A stretch of 5,344 bases of DNA from Thermoplasmata archaeon (lineage in GTDB: Archaea; Thermoplasmatota; Thermoplasmata; Lutacidiplasmatales; UBA184): assembly GCA_022749905.1 (NCBI GenBank), contig JAKIWU010000098.1:1-5344 (forward strand). Reading direction: 5' to 3'. The notes below the pieces were generated by a model, which was not told the origin of the DNA, searched no databases, and saw only the letters and a list, made by a program, of their open reading frames with translations. Shown here piece after piece: positions 1 to 5,344 of this stretch. How positions within the stretch are numbered: position 1 is the first letter of the stretch; every line of letters starts with the position of its first letter. The translations under genes and the position numbers were made by a program.

Positions 1-1020
1 ATCAAGGCGCAGGTGCTCGCTGGGGGCCGCGGCAAGGGTGGAGCGGTCCGGTTCGCAAGCAGTCCGGAAGAGGCAGGTGCCGCCGCGCGAGCCATCCTCG
101 GAATGACCTTCCAGGGAGAGCCCGTTCGGGAGCTCCTGCTCGAGCAGAAGCTCGCCCTCGAAGGCGAATCCTATCTCTCTCTCTCCCTCGATCGAGCGGC
201 GCGGAAACCGATCCTCATCGCGAGCGCGCACGGTGGCGTCGAGATCGAGTCGGTCGAGCCGGGCGCGATCCACCGGACGCACATCGATCCCTTGATCGGA
301 CTCGTCGGGTATGAGAAGCGGAACTTCAACCGGGCGCTCGGATTCTCCGGGGAGCGTGCCCGCGCCTTCGACGGGGTCGTGGACAAACTCTGGACCTTGT
401 TCGAGGAGGAGGATGCAGAGCTCGTCGAGATCAACCCGCTCGCCTCCGTCGGGAACTCCCTGATCGCCCTCGATGCGAAGGTGATCGTCGAGGACGACGC
501 GGTGTTCCGTCATCCCGGTTGGGCGGAGCTCCCCGCCGAGGTGACAGCCCTCGAAGCGGTCGCCCGGGCCAAGGGCATCGCCTTCGTCCAACTCGATGGC
601 GATATCGGCGTGATCGCGAACGGGGCCGGACTCACGATGGCCACGCTCGATGTCCTTGGCGAATTCGGGGGCCATCCGGGCGTCTTCCTCGATCTCGGCG
701 GGACCGACGACCCAGCGAAGGTCGCGGAAGCCTTCCTCTTGATGGCGCGGGCGAAGCCGCGCGCGGTCTTCCTGAACATCTTCGGCGGGGTCACGCGGTG
801 CGACACCGTCGCGCGCGGCCTCATCGATGCGATGGGCCAGATCCCTGCCGCCGAGCGCTTTCCTCTCGTCGCACGGATCCGGGGAAACAACGAGGCCGAA
901 GGCGTCGCGCTCTTGCGCGGTGCGGGGATCGTCTCGCTCTCCGACCTCAAGGGCGCCGTCCAGGCGGCCGTGCGCGCCGCAGGCGAGGGACTGACCGCGG
1001 CCCCGGGTGCGCCGTCATGA
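1..1020 (+). CDS. sucC: Succinate-CoA ligase (NDP-forming), beta subunit, 5'-truncated by window edge
   Basis: Beta subunit of succinyl-CoA synthetase, a cytoplasmic TCA-cycle enzyme that interconverts succinate + CoA + NTP with succinyl-CoA + NDP + Pi. The frame is open from base 1, so the GTG at 13 is not a real start; 339 residues are visible. Compared with E. coli SucC (388 aa), roughly 44 N-terminal residues lie outside. The fragment starts in the ATP-grasp domain with IKAQVLAGGRGKGG (residues 1-14). GGVEIE and IDPL follow at about 78-98. The Mg-binding segment VEINPL then LDAK sits around 142-160 (E143, N145, D158). The C-terminal CoA-ligase half has GVIANGAGL (about 203-211), NIFGGVTRCD (about 259-268) and GNNEAEG (about 295-301). 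One deviation: the usual GGGA after LDxG reads GGTDD here. Nucleotide preference (ATP or GTP) cannot be read by eye. The stop overlaps sucD by 4 bases. A related malate-CoA ligase subunit is a less likely alternative. Confidence 0.96.
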   Translation: MKAQVLAGGRGKGGAVRFASSPEEAGAAARAILGMTFQGEPVRELLLEQKLALEGESYLSLSLDRAARKPILIASAHGGVEIESVEPGAIHRTHIDPLIGLVGYEKRNFNRALGFSGERARAFDGVVDKLWTLFEEEDAELVEINPLASVGNSLIALDAKVIVEDDAVFRHPGWAELPAEVTALEAVARAKGIAFVQLDGDIGVIANGAGLTMATLDVLGEFGGHPGVFLDLGGTDDPAKVAEAFLLMARAKPRAVFLNIFGGVTRCDTVARGLIDAMGQIPAAERFPLVARIRGNNEAEGVALLRGAGIVSLSDLKGAVQAAVRAAGEGLTAAPGAPS

Positions 1021-1901
1021 GCGTCCTCGTCGACGCCGACACGAAGCTCGTGGTCCAGGGGATCACCGGTCACCAGGGCACCGTCCACACCCGTCAGATG
1101 CGCCAATTCGGGACCTCGGTCGTCGCCGGCTCCACCCCGGGGAAAGGAGGGACAAGCGTCGAAGGCGTTCCGGTGTTCGATTCGGTCGAGGAGGCAGTCC
1201 GCGCGACATCCGCGAATGCCTCGTGCATCTTCGTGCCGGCGCCGTACGCGAAGGATGCGTTCGTCGAGGCCGTGGACGCAGGGATCCGGCTCGCGGTCAT
1301 CGTCACCGAACACATCCCGTTCCACGACATGCTCACGATGTACTACTACGGGCGGGCGAACGGCACCCGGATCATCGGGCCGAACTGCCCCGGGATCGCG
1401 GCGCCGGGCGTCGCGAAGATCGGGATCATCCCCAACGTCATCCTGAAGCCCGGTCGCGTCGGCGTGATCTCGCGGAGCGGCACGCTGACCTACGAGATCG
1501 TGAACGGCATCTCCGAGCACGGACTCGGGGAGAGCACGTGCATCGGCCTCGGGGGGGACCCCGTGATCGGGACGGACTTCCTCGACGCTCTTCCCCTGTT
1601 CGAGCGCGACGAGCAGACCGATCTGCTCGTGCTCGTCGGCGAGATCGGGGGGACCGCCGAGGAGGACGCGGCCGAGACGATCCGCCGGCACTTCTCCAAG
1701 CCGGTCGTCGCCTACATCGCGGGTCGCTCTGCTCCCCCGGGCAAGCGGATGGGGCACGCGGGCGCGATCATCGCCCGTGGGAAGGGGACCGCGGAGAGCA
1801 AGATCGCCGCCCTCAGGGCCGTCGGCGCCGAGGTGGCCCGCTTCCCGTACGAGATCCCTGCGCTCGTCGAACGCATGCTCGCCGAACGCGGCCGCCGGTG
1901 A
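1017..1901 (+). CDS. sucD: Succinate-CoA ligase, alpha subunit
   Basis: Alpha subunit of succinyl-CoA synthetase: it binds CoA and carries the histidine that is transiently phosphorylated. The 294-residue product is complete and close to the usual length of about 290. The N-terminal Rossmann CoA-binding domain has VQGITGHQG at residues 13-21 and STPGKGG at 39-45. The CoA-ligase domain has IIGPNCPG (119-126, with the conserved Cys124), SRSGTLTYE (152-160), GLGGDPVIGTDFLD (177-190), GEIGG (208-212, Glu209 being the residue that stabilises phosphohistidine) and MGHAGAI (245-251), in which His247 is the predicted phosphorylated residue. I chose the ATG at 1017 because it forms an ATGA overlap with the sucC stop and begins just before conserved sequence. 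The frame is open further upstream (to 519), but that part is only the out-of-frame reading of sucC. No Shine-Dalgarno is visible, so translation is probably coupled to sucC. Confidence 0.97.
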   Translation: MSVLVDADTKLVVQGITGHQGTVHTRQMRQFGTSVVAGSTPGKGGTSVEGVPVFDSVEEAVRATSANASCIFVPAPYAKDAFVEAVDAGIRLAVIVTEHIPFHDMLTMYYYGRANGTRIIGPNCPGIAAPGVAKIGIIPNVILKPGRVGVISRSGTLTYEIVNGISEHGLGESTCIGLGGDPVIGTDFLDALPLFERDEQTDLLVLVGEIGGTAEEDAAETIRRHFSKPVVAYIAGRSAPPGKRMGHAGAIIARGKGTAESKIAALRAVGAEVARFPYEIPALVERMLAERGRR

Positions 1902-2125
1902 CCCCTGAACGACGGGCAGCCCCGACCGCCACCGTGGGGGTCGAGGCGTGTGCCCGGCCGGGGTGCGCGGAGGCGATCGTCCGCCATCTCTCGCTTCCCG
2001 AGGCGCGCAAGGCGTTCCCCGATCTTGCCGACGGTCTCCGCAGCGTCGCGCTCTGTCGACTCCATTACAAGGAGTGGAAGAAGCGCACGAAGGAGTCGAG
2101 GAAGCTCGACCGCCTCGGCTGGTAG
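1898..2125 (+). CDS. Small Cys/His (probable zinc-binding) protein, coupled to sucD
   Basis: I cannot name this family. The GTG at 1898 overlaps the sucD TGA as GTGA and opens a 75-residue frame ending in TAG at 2123-2125, so it looks like the third gene of the sucCD operon. Visible features are a CARPGC pair (C18 and C23, CX4C), a linker of about 29 residues with LSLPEARKAFPDL, then LCRLHY (C53 and H56, CX2H). After this comes a strongly basic helix-like tail (KEWKKRTKESRK) and a hydrophobic end LDRLGW. Three Cys and one His in two pairs suggest one bound zinc, which is inference. Cytoplasmic, with no signal peptide or membrane segment. The basic tail would suit contact with nucleic acid or ribosome, but nothing proves it. 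The N-terminal 15 residues are Ala/Pro/Thr-rich and unconserved-looking. An internal GTG at 1934 would give a 63-residue form starting just before the first Cys. It is more likely a real gene than chance because of the start overlap and paired metal ligands. Confidence 0.72.
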   Translation: MTPERRAAPTATVGVEACARPGCAEAIVRHLSLPEARKAFPDLADGLRSVALCRLHYKEWKKRTKESRKLDRLGW

Positions 2126-2198
2126 GACGTCACCACCGACGCGAGCCTTGCGGCACGCGTTGGCGATCGATCCGGCCCGCGGCGACCTTGAGCCGCGA
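2126..2198. other. Intergenic gap between convergent operons
   Basis: A 73-base gap lies between the stop of the small Cys/His gene (+) and the stop of eL41 (-). It holds no plausible reading frame and no T-rich run that would mark an intrinsic archaeal terminator on either strand. The one structure is a short inverted repeat next to the eL41 stop, listed separately. Confidence 0.7.
2178..2197 (-). terminator. Short hairpin just after the eL41 stop; weak terminator candidate
   Basis: The bases CGCGGC (2178-2183) and GCCGCG (2192-2197) are perfect inverted repeats around an 8-base loop, one base beyond the eL41 stop codon. A GC-rich stem at the end of a gene can slow polymerase or protect an mRNA 3' end. 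There is no following T-tract, which is the usual archaeal termination signal, and 6-bp palindromes arise easily at this GC content, so the call is weak. Confidence 0.25.
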
Positions 2199-2306
2199 CT
2201 ACTGCTTGCGCATCTTCTGCGCGCGCATGCGGCGGCGCATCCGTTTCTTGCGCCATTTCCACCGCATGTGGCCGCGCTTTTTCCATACGCGCGAGCTGCG
2301 TTTCAT
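2199..2306 (-). CDS. rpl41e: Large-subunit ribosomal protein eL41
   Basis: eL41 is the smallest ribosomal protein, a single basic helix bound to rRNA near the subunit interface in archaeal and eukaryotic ribosomes. The frame runs from ATG (2306-2304) to TAG (2201-2199) and encodes 35 residues. It begins MKRSSRVWKKRG, then MRWKWRKKRMRR at residues 14-25, and ends with QKMRKQ. The MRWKWRKKRMRR core is the family signature: eukaryotic eL41 has MRAKWRKKRMRR at its start, and archaeal versions share the MKR..WKK N-terminal extension. More than half the residues are Arg or Lys, three are Trp, and none is acidic. It lies 91 bases after orf140 on the same strand as the topoisomerase VI genes. No Shine-Dalgarno is evident, but an A/T-rich promoter-like box lies about 40-47 bases upstream. 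Frames on the opposite strand across this region are shadows. Confidence 0.93.
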   Translation of the reverse strand: MKRSSRVWKKRGHMRWKWRKKRMRRRMRAQKMRKQ

Positions 2307-2345
2307 CTAGGTCGCGTCCAAAGCGGCGCGAGCTACCGGCCCTGC

Positions 2346-2353
2346 CTTATTAG
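2346..2353 (-). promoter_or_regulatory. TATA-like box upstream of eL41
   Basis: On the - strand this reads CTAATAAG, an A/T-rich island in a very GC-rich gap between orf140 and eL41. An archaeal TATA box normally lies about 26 bases before the transcription start. That would place the start near 2323 and give a leader of roughly 17 bases before the eL41 ATG. I see no convincing BRE purine run next to it. This would allow eL41 to be expressed apart from the topoisomerase genes. Position and base composition only; no experimental support. Confidence 0.4.
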
Positions 2354-2397
2354 GGTTGCCGCGGAAATCTCCGTCGACGGGAGCGCGCCACTCCGTC

Positions 2398-2820
2398 CTA
2401 CAATGGTGCGAGTCCGAGCGCGCGCAGTCCGTCCTTTGCGGCGAGGCGGTCCGCGAGATCGCGCGGCGCGTAGAGGAATCCCCCCGACTTCACCGGCGCG
2501 CGCCGCCAGCTAATGCCTTGCTCGTCGAACTGTGAGGCTTGCGCGGCGGCTTCGACGGCGGTGCCGCTGAGACGCGGGCCGGGCGTGTGTCCATCGCGTC
2601 CGAGGCGGAGCAGGTCCGCAGCCAGGTCGTAGATCACCCAGGCGCGCGGCATCGCGATCCAGAGGTCGATGACCTTGGGCCGGAACTGGCTCTCGGTCTC
2701 CGTCTCGCGGCGGTGAAAGAGCGCGAGCGTGTCGCCGTCGATCTCGATCGTCCGCTCGTAGGAGAAGCTTTTCAGGGCGAACTCGAGCACGTTCGTCTCG
2801 AGCTCCGCGTCGTCGAGCAC
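2398..2820 (-). CDS. Conserved-looking hypothetical protein, about 140 aa, downstream of top6A
   Basis: I do not recognise this protein. The frame ends at TAG (2400-2398). It continues open upstream into top6A, but that part is a shadow. The first acceptable starts after the top6A stop are GTG at 2820 (140 aa) and GTG at 2790 (130 aa). I prefer 2820, which lies 47 bases past top6A and about 25 bases after a TATA-like box, as expected for a leaderless mRNA. The N-terminal half (residues 10-35) reads as an alternating region, NVLEFALKSFSYERTIEIDGD. An aromatic and hydrophobic segment, VIDLWIAMPRAWVIYDLAADLL, spans about 50-71 (first 20 residues quoted in part: VIDLWIAMPRAWV, then IYDLAADLL). 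A Gly/Pro/Arg-rich loop and an Ala-rich helix follow. No Cys cluster, signal peptide or clear membrane helix. G/C-rich third positions match its neighbours, which supports real coding. Possible role with topoisomerase VI is only by location. Confidence 0.68.
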   Translation of the reverse strand: MLDDAELETNVLEFALKSFSYERTIEIDGDTLALFHRRETETESQFRPKVIDLWIAMPRAWVIYDLAADLLRLGRDGHTPGPRLSGTAVEAAAQASQFDEQGISWRRAPVKSGGFLYAPRDLADRLAAKDGLRALGLAPL

Positions 2821-2839
2821 GGGGACGGCAGCCCCCGCC

Positions 2840-2849
2840 GTTACATAGG
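2840..2849 (-). promoter_or_regulatory. TATA-like box before orf140
   Basis: The - strand reads CCTATGTAAC in an otherwise GC-rich 47-base gap. Its centre lies about 25 bases upstream of the GTG at 2820, the spacing expected if transcription starts at the start codon. This fits a leaderless transcript, which also explains why no Shine-Dalgarno precedes the GTG. The box is a weak match to the archaeal TATA consensus. Confidence 0.3.
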
Positions 2850-2864
2850 CGGTTCGGAGCCGCC
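2848..2864 (-). terminator. Hairpin just after the top6A stop
   Basis: GGCGG (2848-2852) and CCGCC (2860-2864) form a perfect 5-bp stem with a 7-base loop, extendable by a wobble pair. It begins 3 bases after the top6A stop codon on the - strand. It may pause polymerase or protect the topoisomerase mRNA end before the orf140 promoter-like box. No T-tract follows, and short GC stems are common in such DNA. Confidence 0.25.
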
Positions 2865-2867
2865 GCG

Positions 2868-4007
2868 CTACAGGACCCCGAGCTCGGTCAGTTTCTCGGG
2901 AAGGTAGGTCGAGGTCACGTAGTTGAGGCCGTACTTGGCGAGCGACTGCTGCTCCGCCTTCCGACCGTTCTTCAGCATGAGCTCGATCTCCGAGCGCCAT
3001 TCAGCGGTCGCGAAGCGCGGGTCGGTGAGCTCCGCCTCGAGCGCGCGGATATCCTGCTCGGTCAGGGCGTCCGAGGGGAGCTTGTAGTTCTCGATGTCGG
3101 AGGCGGTCACCCCGAGGAACTCCGCCTGGGGCGTGGCGAGGTAGTGGGAGATATGCGCGGTCTTGATCGCCCCGTACGCGACGCTCGCAAAGATCCGGAA
3201 CGACCACGGGTCGCCGTCGGTGAACACGACGACCGGGAGCTTCAGTTCCTGGTTCAGGCGCTTGAGGAAACGGCGCGTTGAGCGCGCCGGCTGGCCCTTG
3301 AGGTGGAGGAGGAGCGCGTCATGCTCCTCGTCGAAGCCGTTCTCGGCGAGGCGATCGACCATGCCGCCGCATTCGATCGCGATGATGAACTTCGCCCCCG
3401 TTTCGACGAACCGGATCTTTTCCTTCTCGACATTGAAGGGCAGGGCGTAGCCTCCGTCGCCGACGTCGTCCCGGCAGTTGATCCGCTTCACGACGCCCTT
3501 GCGGTTCGTCTCCTCGATCGTGAGGTCGCCGATGACGGACGCGCCGTTCTCCTCCGGATGCAACCGGAACTCCTCGCGCAGGACCTCGCAGAGCACCTCG
3601 AGGTCCTCGATGAGGAGGTTCGACTCGTCTTCGCTGTGGAACTTCGACTCCTCCCACCCCTCCGAGATGTAGTACAGCTCCCGCAAGGTCGACGTCTTGC
3701 CCTCGCGGGCCATCTCATTGATGAAATCGACGAGGTAGAACGTTCGCAGGAGCATCAGCGCGCCATCGAGCTTGCGGGCGCTGCGGGTGCCGAGCGCGCG
3801 GCCGAGCCTCCAGACCCCGTCCCGGAGCTGGAACTGGATGTTCTGCTTCGTGCGGAGCGGGAGGCGCATCGTCGGGATCTCCCCGCGATCGAGCTGGTCG
3901 TAGATCGACCGCGCGAGATCGACCGTCGGACGGAGCGCCGCCGGCGTGGCGGCGGCGGGCGCGGTCTCAGTCTTCGTCGCGGATCCCGGTGTTCGCTTCC
4001 GCGGCAT
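2868..4007 (-). CDS. top6A: DNA topoisomerase VI subunit A (Spo11-like DNA-cleaving subunit)
   Basis: Catalytic subunit of topoisomerase VI, the A2B2 type IIB enzyme that relaxes and decatenates DNA by an ATP-driven double-strand break. Homologue of meiotic Spo11. Complete at 379 residues, usual for the family. Residues 1-25 are a Lys/Pro/Ala/Thr-rich tail. The winged-helix 5Y-CAP domain carries STLRELYYISEGWE (106-119), in which Tyr113, the second Tyr, is the expected residue that links to the DNA 5' end. The Toprim domain follows: FIIAIECGGMVDRL (207-220) has the catalytic Glu212, and VFTDGDPWSFRI (261-272) has the Mg-binding Asp264 and Asp266. HLKGQPARSTRRFLKRL (235-251), VAYGAIKTAH and the C-terminal TYLPEKL also match family blocks. 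The ATG at 4007 is strongly supported by GGAGGTG seven bases upstream. The start lies inside the end of top6B (41-base overlap), so the two are co-transcribed and probably made in matched amounts. Confidence 0.97.
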   Translation of the reverse strand: MPRKRTPGSATKTETAPAAATPAALRPTVDLARSIYDQLDRGEIPTMRLPLRTKQNIQFQLRDGVWRLGRALGTRSARKLDGALMLLRTFYLVDFINEMAREGKTSTLRELYYISEGWEESKFHSEDESNLLIEDLEVLCEVLREEFRLHPEENGASVIGDLTIEETNRKGVVKRINCRDDVGDGGYALPFNVEKEKIRFVETGAKFIIAIECGGMVDRLAENGFDEEHDALLLHLKGQPARSTRRFLKRLNQELKLPVVVFTDGDPWSFRIFASVAYGAIKTAHISHYLATPQAEFLGVTASDIENYKLPSDALTEQDIRALEAELTDPRFATAEWRSEIELMLKNGRKAEQQSLAKYGLNYVTSTYLPEKLTELGVL

Positions 4008-5344
4008 CGTAGTCCACCTCCCCTTCCGTCGTCGCCGGAAGCTCCTCGAGGCCCGCTTCGGCCGCCTCGATCACTGCGCGCGGGAGGCGTATCTCCCAGT
4101 CCCCGGGCAGCGGTTCCGCGCCGAGAAGATGGCCCTCGTCGACCCCGGCCACGAACCACGGGAGATCCGTGGCATCGACGTCCGTCCCCCCGGGGAAGCG
4201 CACCTCGATCCGGCCCCGCTCGCTCGGCGCGAGCTTCGGGAGCGTCCACCAGGCGCGTCCGAGCTCAGCATCGGTGCCCTCGGGGGCGATCGGGTAGCCC
4301 GCGGTCCGGAAGAGCTCCGCGGGCATCTCGAGGAAGAGCTCGAGGACGCGCGCACGCGGCGTGTAGTTCGTCACTTCGGTCGTCAGGAGGACCGCGTCGG
4401 GAGCCAGGGTGATCCGGCTTTCGACGTGGACGACGTCCATGATCCGGGTGATCACCGGCGTGAGGTCGGGGACCGGCTTCCCCACGAGGCCGCTCGCCTT
4501 CGCAGCGAGCTTCGGGAGGATCTTCTGGATGATCGCGAACTTCTCCGTGGCGAAGGCGCGTCGGCTCGTCCGGGCCATGTGCGTGCGAAGGTGCCGAGCC
4601 GCGGTCTGGAGGGCGAGCGTGACCTCCCGATCGATCTCCGCATCCTCCGCGATCGCCTCCTTCGCCTCGCTCGTGAACGGGATCTTCGTCGAAGCGAGGT
4701 GCACGAGCAGGAGCACCGGGCCGACCGGAAGACCGGCTCCGCCCTTCTGCTCGAGCCCGTACCGTCGCCAGTCGAGCGCGGCCACGGAGCTCGTGATCCC
4801 GCATGCGCCCTGCTGGAAGAGGAGCGGCACGCGGTTCGCGAACCGCAGAAGCTGGATCGGCTGGTCCGCGGGGAGCCCTCCCCCGTAGACCAGCCCGACC
4901 TCGACCGCGAAGGGGAAGCCGCCGTGGATCTTTGGCGGCCGGCTCACCGGAGGTGCATAGAAATCAGGGCGGACCTCGCCGAGCACGTTCCGGAGTCCGC
5001 GCTTGATCAGCACGGCCCCGATCGGCGAGAGGCTCTCCGCGCTCGGCGGAAGGAGCTTCGCCTCATGGAGGGCGGCGAGAAGGCGCTCGAGCGACTCGCC
5101 GTGGACCGATCCTGGGGCGGCCCGGCTCCCGAGCCCCGCCTTCGCGAGGACCTCGGTAGCGGAGCGCGGCGTGACCCCGGCGAGGTCGCGCTGCAACACG
5201 TCCCCGAGGGTCTTCCGGCTCGAGCCCTTGAGGACGTACGCAAGCTCGCCGAGCTCGAGCCCGTACGGGTGCGGGGCGACTTCCTTCGGAAGGGGCGGGA
5301 CGTCCGTCGCGGCCCGTTCGTACGTGACCTTGGTCCCGTCGGGC
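3967..5344 (-). CDS. top6B: DNA topoisomerase VI subunit B, N-terminal domain beyond window edge
   Basis: ATPase subunit of topoisomerase VI; ATP-driven dimerisation of B gates strand passage through the break made by subunit A. The frame is open to the right edge, so the GTG at 5199 is internal; 458 residues are visible and the GHKL ATPase domain (roughly 200 residues) is missing. Fragment residues 24-38 (PHPYGLELGELAYVL) start the H2TH region, which contains SLSPIGAVLIKRGL at about 104-117. The transducer domain begins near GGFPFAVEVGLVYGGG (about 141-156) and has NRVPLLFQQGAC (170-181) and HLASTKIPFTS (215-225). Lys220 in STKIPF is probably the lysine that reaches the ATP gamma-phosphate. 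After about residue 305 comes a long C-terminal region, rich in beta-type segments (VLLTTEVTNYTPRARVLELF), resembling the Ig-like domain of Methanosarcina TopoVI-B rather than the short Sulfolobus form. The tail is very acidic (ends RDED). It overlaps top6A by 41 bases. Confidence 0.96.
   Translation of the reverse strand, partial: PDGTKVTYERAATDVPPLPKEVAPHPYGLELGELAYVLKGSSRKTLGDVLQRDLAGVTPRSATEVLAKAGLGSRAAPGSVHGESLERLLAALHEAKLLPPSAESLSPIGAVLIKRGLRNVLGEVRPDFYAPPVSRPPKIHGGFPFAVEVGLVYGGGLPADQPIQLLRFANRVPLLFQQGACGITSSVAALDWRRYGLEQKGGAGLPVGPVLLLVHLASTKIPFTSEAKEAIAEDAEIDREVTLALQTAARHLRTHMARTSRRAFATEKFAIIQKILPKLAAKASGLVGKPVPDLTPVITRIMDVVHVESRITLAPDAVLLTTEVTNYTPRARVLELFLEMPAELFRTAGYPIAPEGTDAELGRAWWTLPKLAPSERGRIEVRFPGGTDVDATDLPWFVAGVDEGHLLGAEPLPGDWEIRLPRAVIEAAEAGLEELPATTEGEVDYDAAEANTGIRDED
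4015..4021 (-). promoter_or_regulatory. Strong Shine-Dalgarno for top6A
   Basis: The - strand reads GGAGGTG, a near-perfect match to the 16S 3' end, seven bases before the top6A ATG and inside the top6B coding sequence. It decides the top6A start and suggests independent ribosome loading within the shared mRNA, in contrast to the other genes here, which show no clear site. Confidence 0.8.

Noticed and set aside
519..1016. In-frame upstream extension of sucD
   Set aside because: This part overlaps sucC in another frame and gives Arg/Gly-rich nonsense. SucD family length and the ATGA overlap support the start at 1017.
510..1757. 415-codon open frame on the - strand, antisense to sucC and sucD
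   Set aside because: It lies opposite two clearly conserved genes. Its product is low-complexity, rich in Arg, Asp, Pro and Ala, as expected from an antisense frame in GC-rich DNA.
2126..2198. Possible RNA gene in the convergent gap
   Set aside because: I looked for tRNA arms, C/D or H/ACA box motifs and a longer stem, and saw only a 6-bp hairpin beside the eL41 stop.
1948..2513. Two + strand open frames crossing the centre of the window
   Set aside because: They overlap the Cys/His gene, eL41 and orf140 in other frames, are Arg/Ala/Pro-rich, and show no coding signature of their own.
2821..3000. N-terminal extension of orf140 to 3000
   Set aside because: The added 60 residues are the out-of-frame reading of the conserved top6A C-terminus and its short downstream gap.
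3303..4412. 369-codon open frame on the + strand across top6A and top6B
   Set aside because: It is antisense to both topoisomerase VI subunits. Its second half is Arg/Pro/Ser/Gly-rich low complexity with no recognisable domain.
3967..5199. Start of topoisomerase VI B at GTG 5199
   Set aside because: The frame stays open to the window edge, and the 48 residues upstream include PHPYGLELGELAYVL, a family block. The GTG is an internal Val codon.
1..5344. Mobile element, CRISPR array or defence system
   Set aside because: No direct repeats, terminal inverted repeats, transposase, integrase or nuclease-system genes are visible; genes are contiguous housekeeping with uniform composition.

Overview
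This is a GC-rich window (about two thirds G+C by eye) from an archaeon. DNA topoisomerase VI subunits A and B, a minute ribosomal protein eL41 gene and an archaeal-style gene layout all point the same way. The top6B-top6A order and the eL41 sequence look euryarchaeal in the broad sense. The proteins are not acidic enough for a typical haloarchaeon. An uncultivated high-GC lineage, for example within Thermoplasmatota, is plausible, but a 5.3 kb window cannot settle the placement.

Left arm, + strand (1-2125): a translationally coupled succinyl-CoA ligase operon. sucC (beta subunit) is cut by the left window edge. Its stop overlaps the start of sucD (alpha subunit) as ATGA. The sucD stop in turn overlaps, as GTGA, a GTG start for a 75-residue protein with a Cys/His zinc-binding signature and a very basic tail. 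SucC and SucD form one enzyme that interconverts succinate and succinyl-CoA with NTP/NDP. The role of the small partner is unknown.

Centre (2126-2397): a 73-base gap between convergent genes, then a 35-codon gene for ribosomal protein eL41 on the - strand (2199-2306), then a short region with an A/T-rich promoter-like box. The eL41 gene is very easy to miss because of its size.

Right arm, - strand (5344 down to 2398): top6B (N-terminal GHKL ATPase domain outside the window) and top6A, overlapping by 41 bases, with a strong Shine-Dalgarno for top6A inside the end of top6B. These encode the ATPase and DNA-cleaving subunits of the type IIB topoisomerase. Downstream on the same strand is an unrecognised protein of about 140 residues, then eL41. 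The right arm therefore reads as top6B-top6A-orf140-eL41, possibly with internal promoters.

Most of the window is conserved housekeeping. I found no CRISPR array, mobile element, defence system or rRNA/tRNA gene. The parts most worth a second look are the three small genes: the zinc-binding protein after sucD, eL41, and the unknown orf140.
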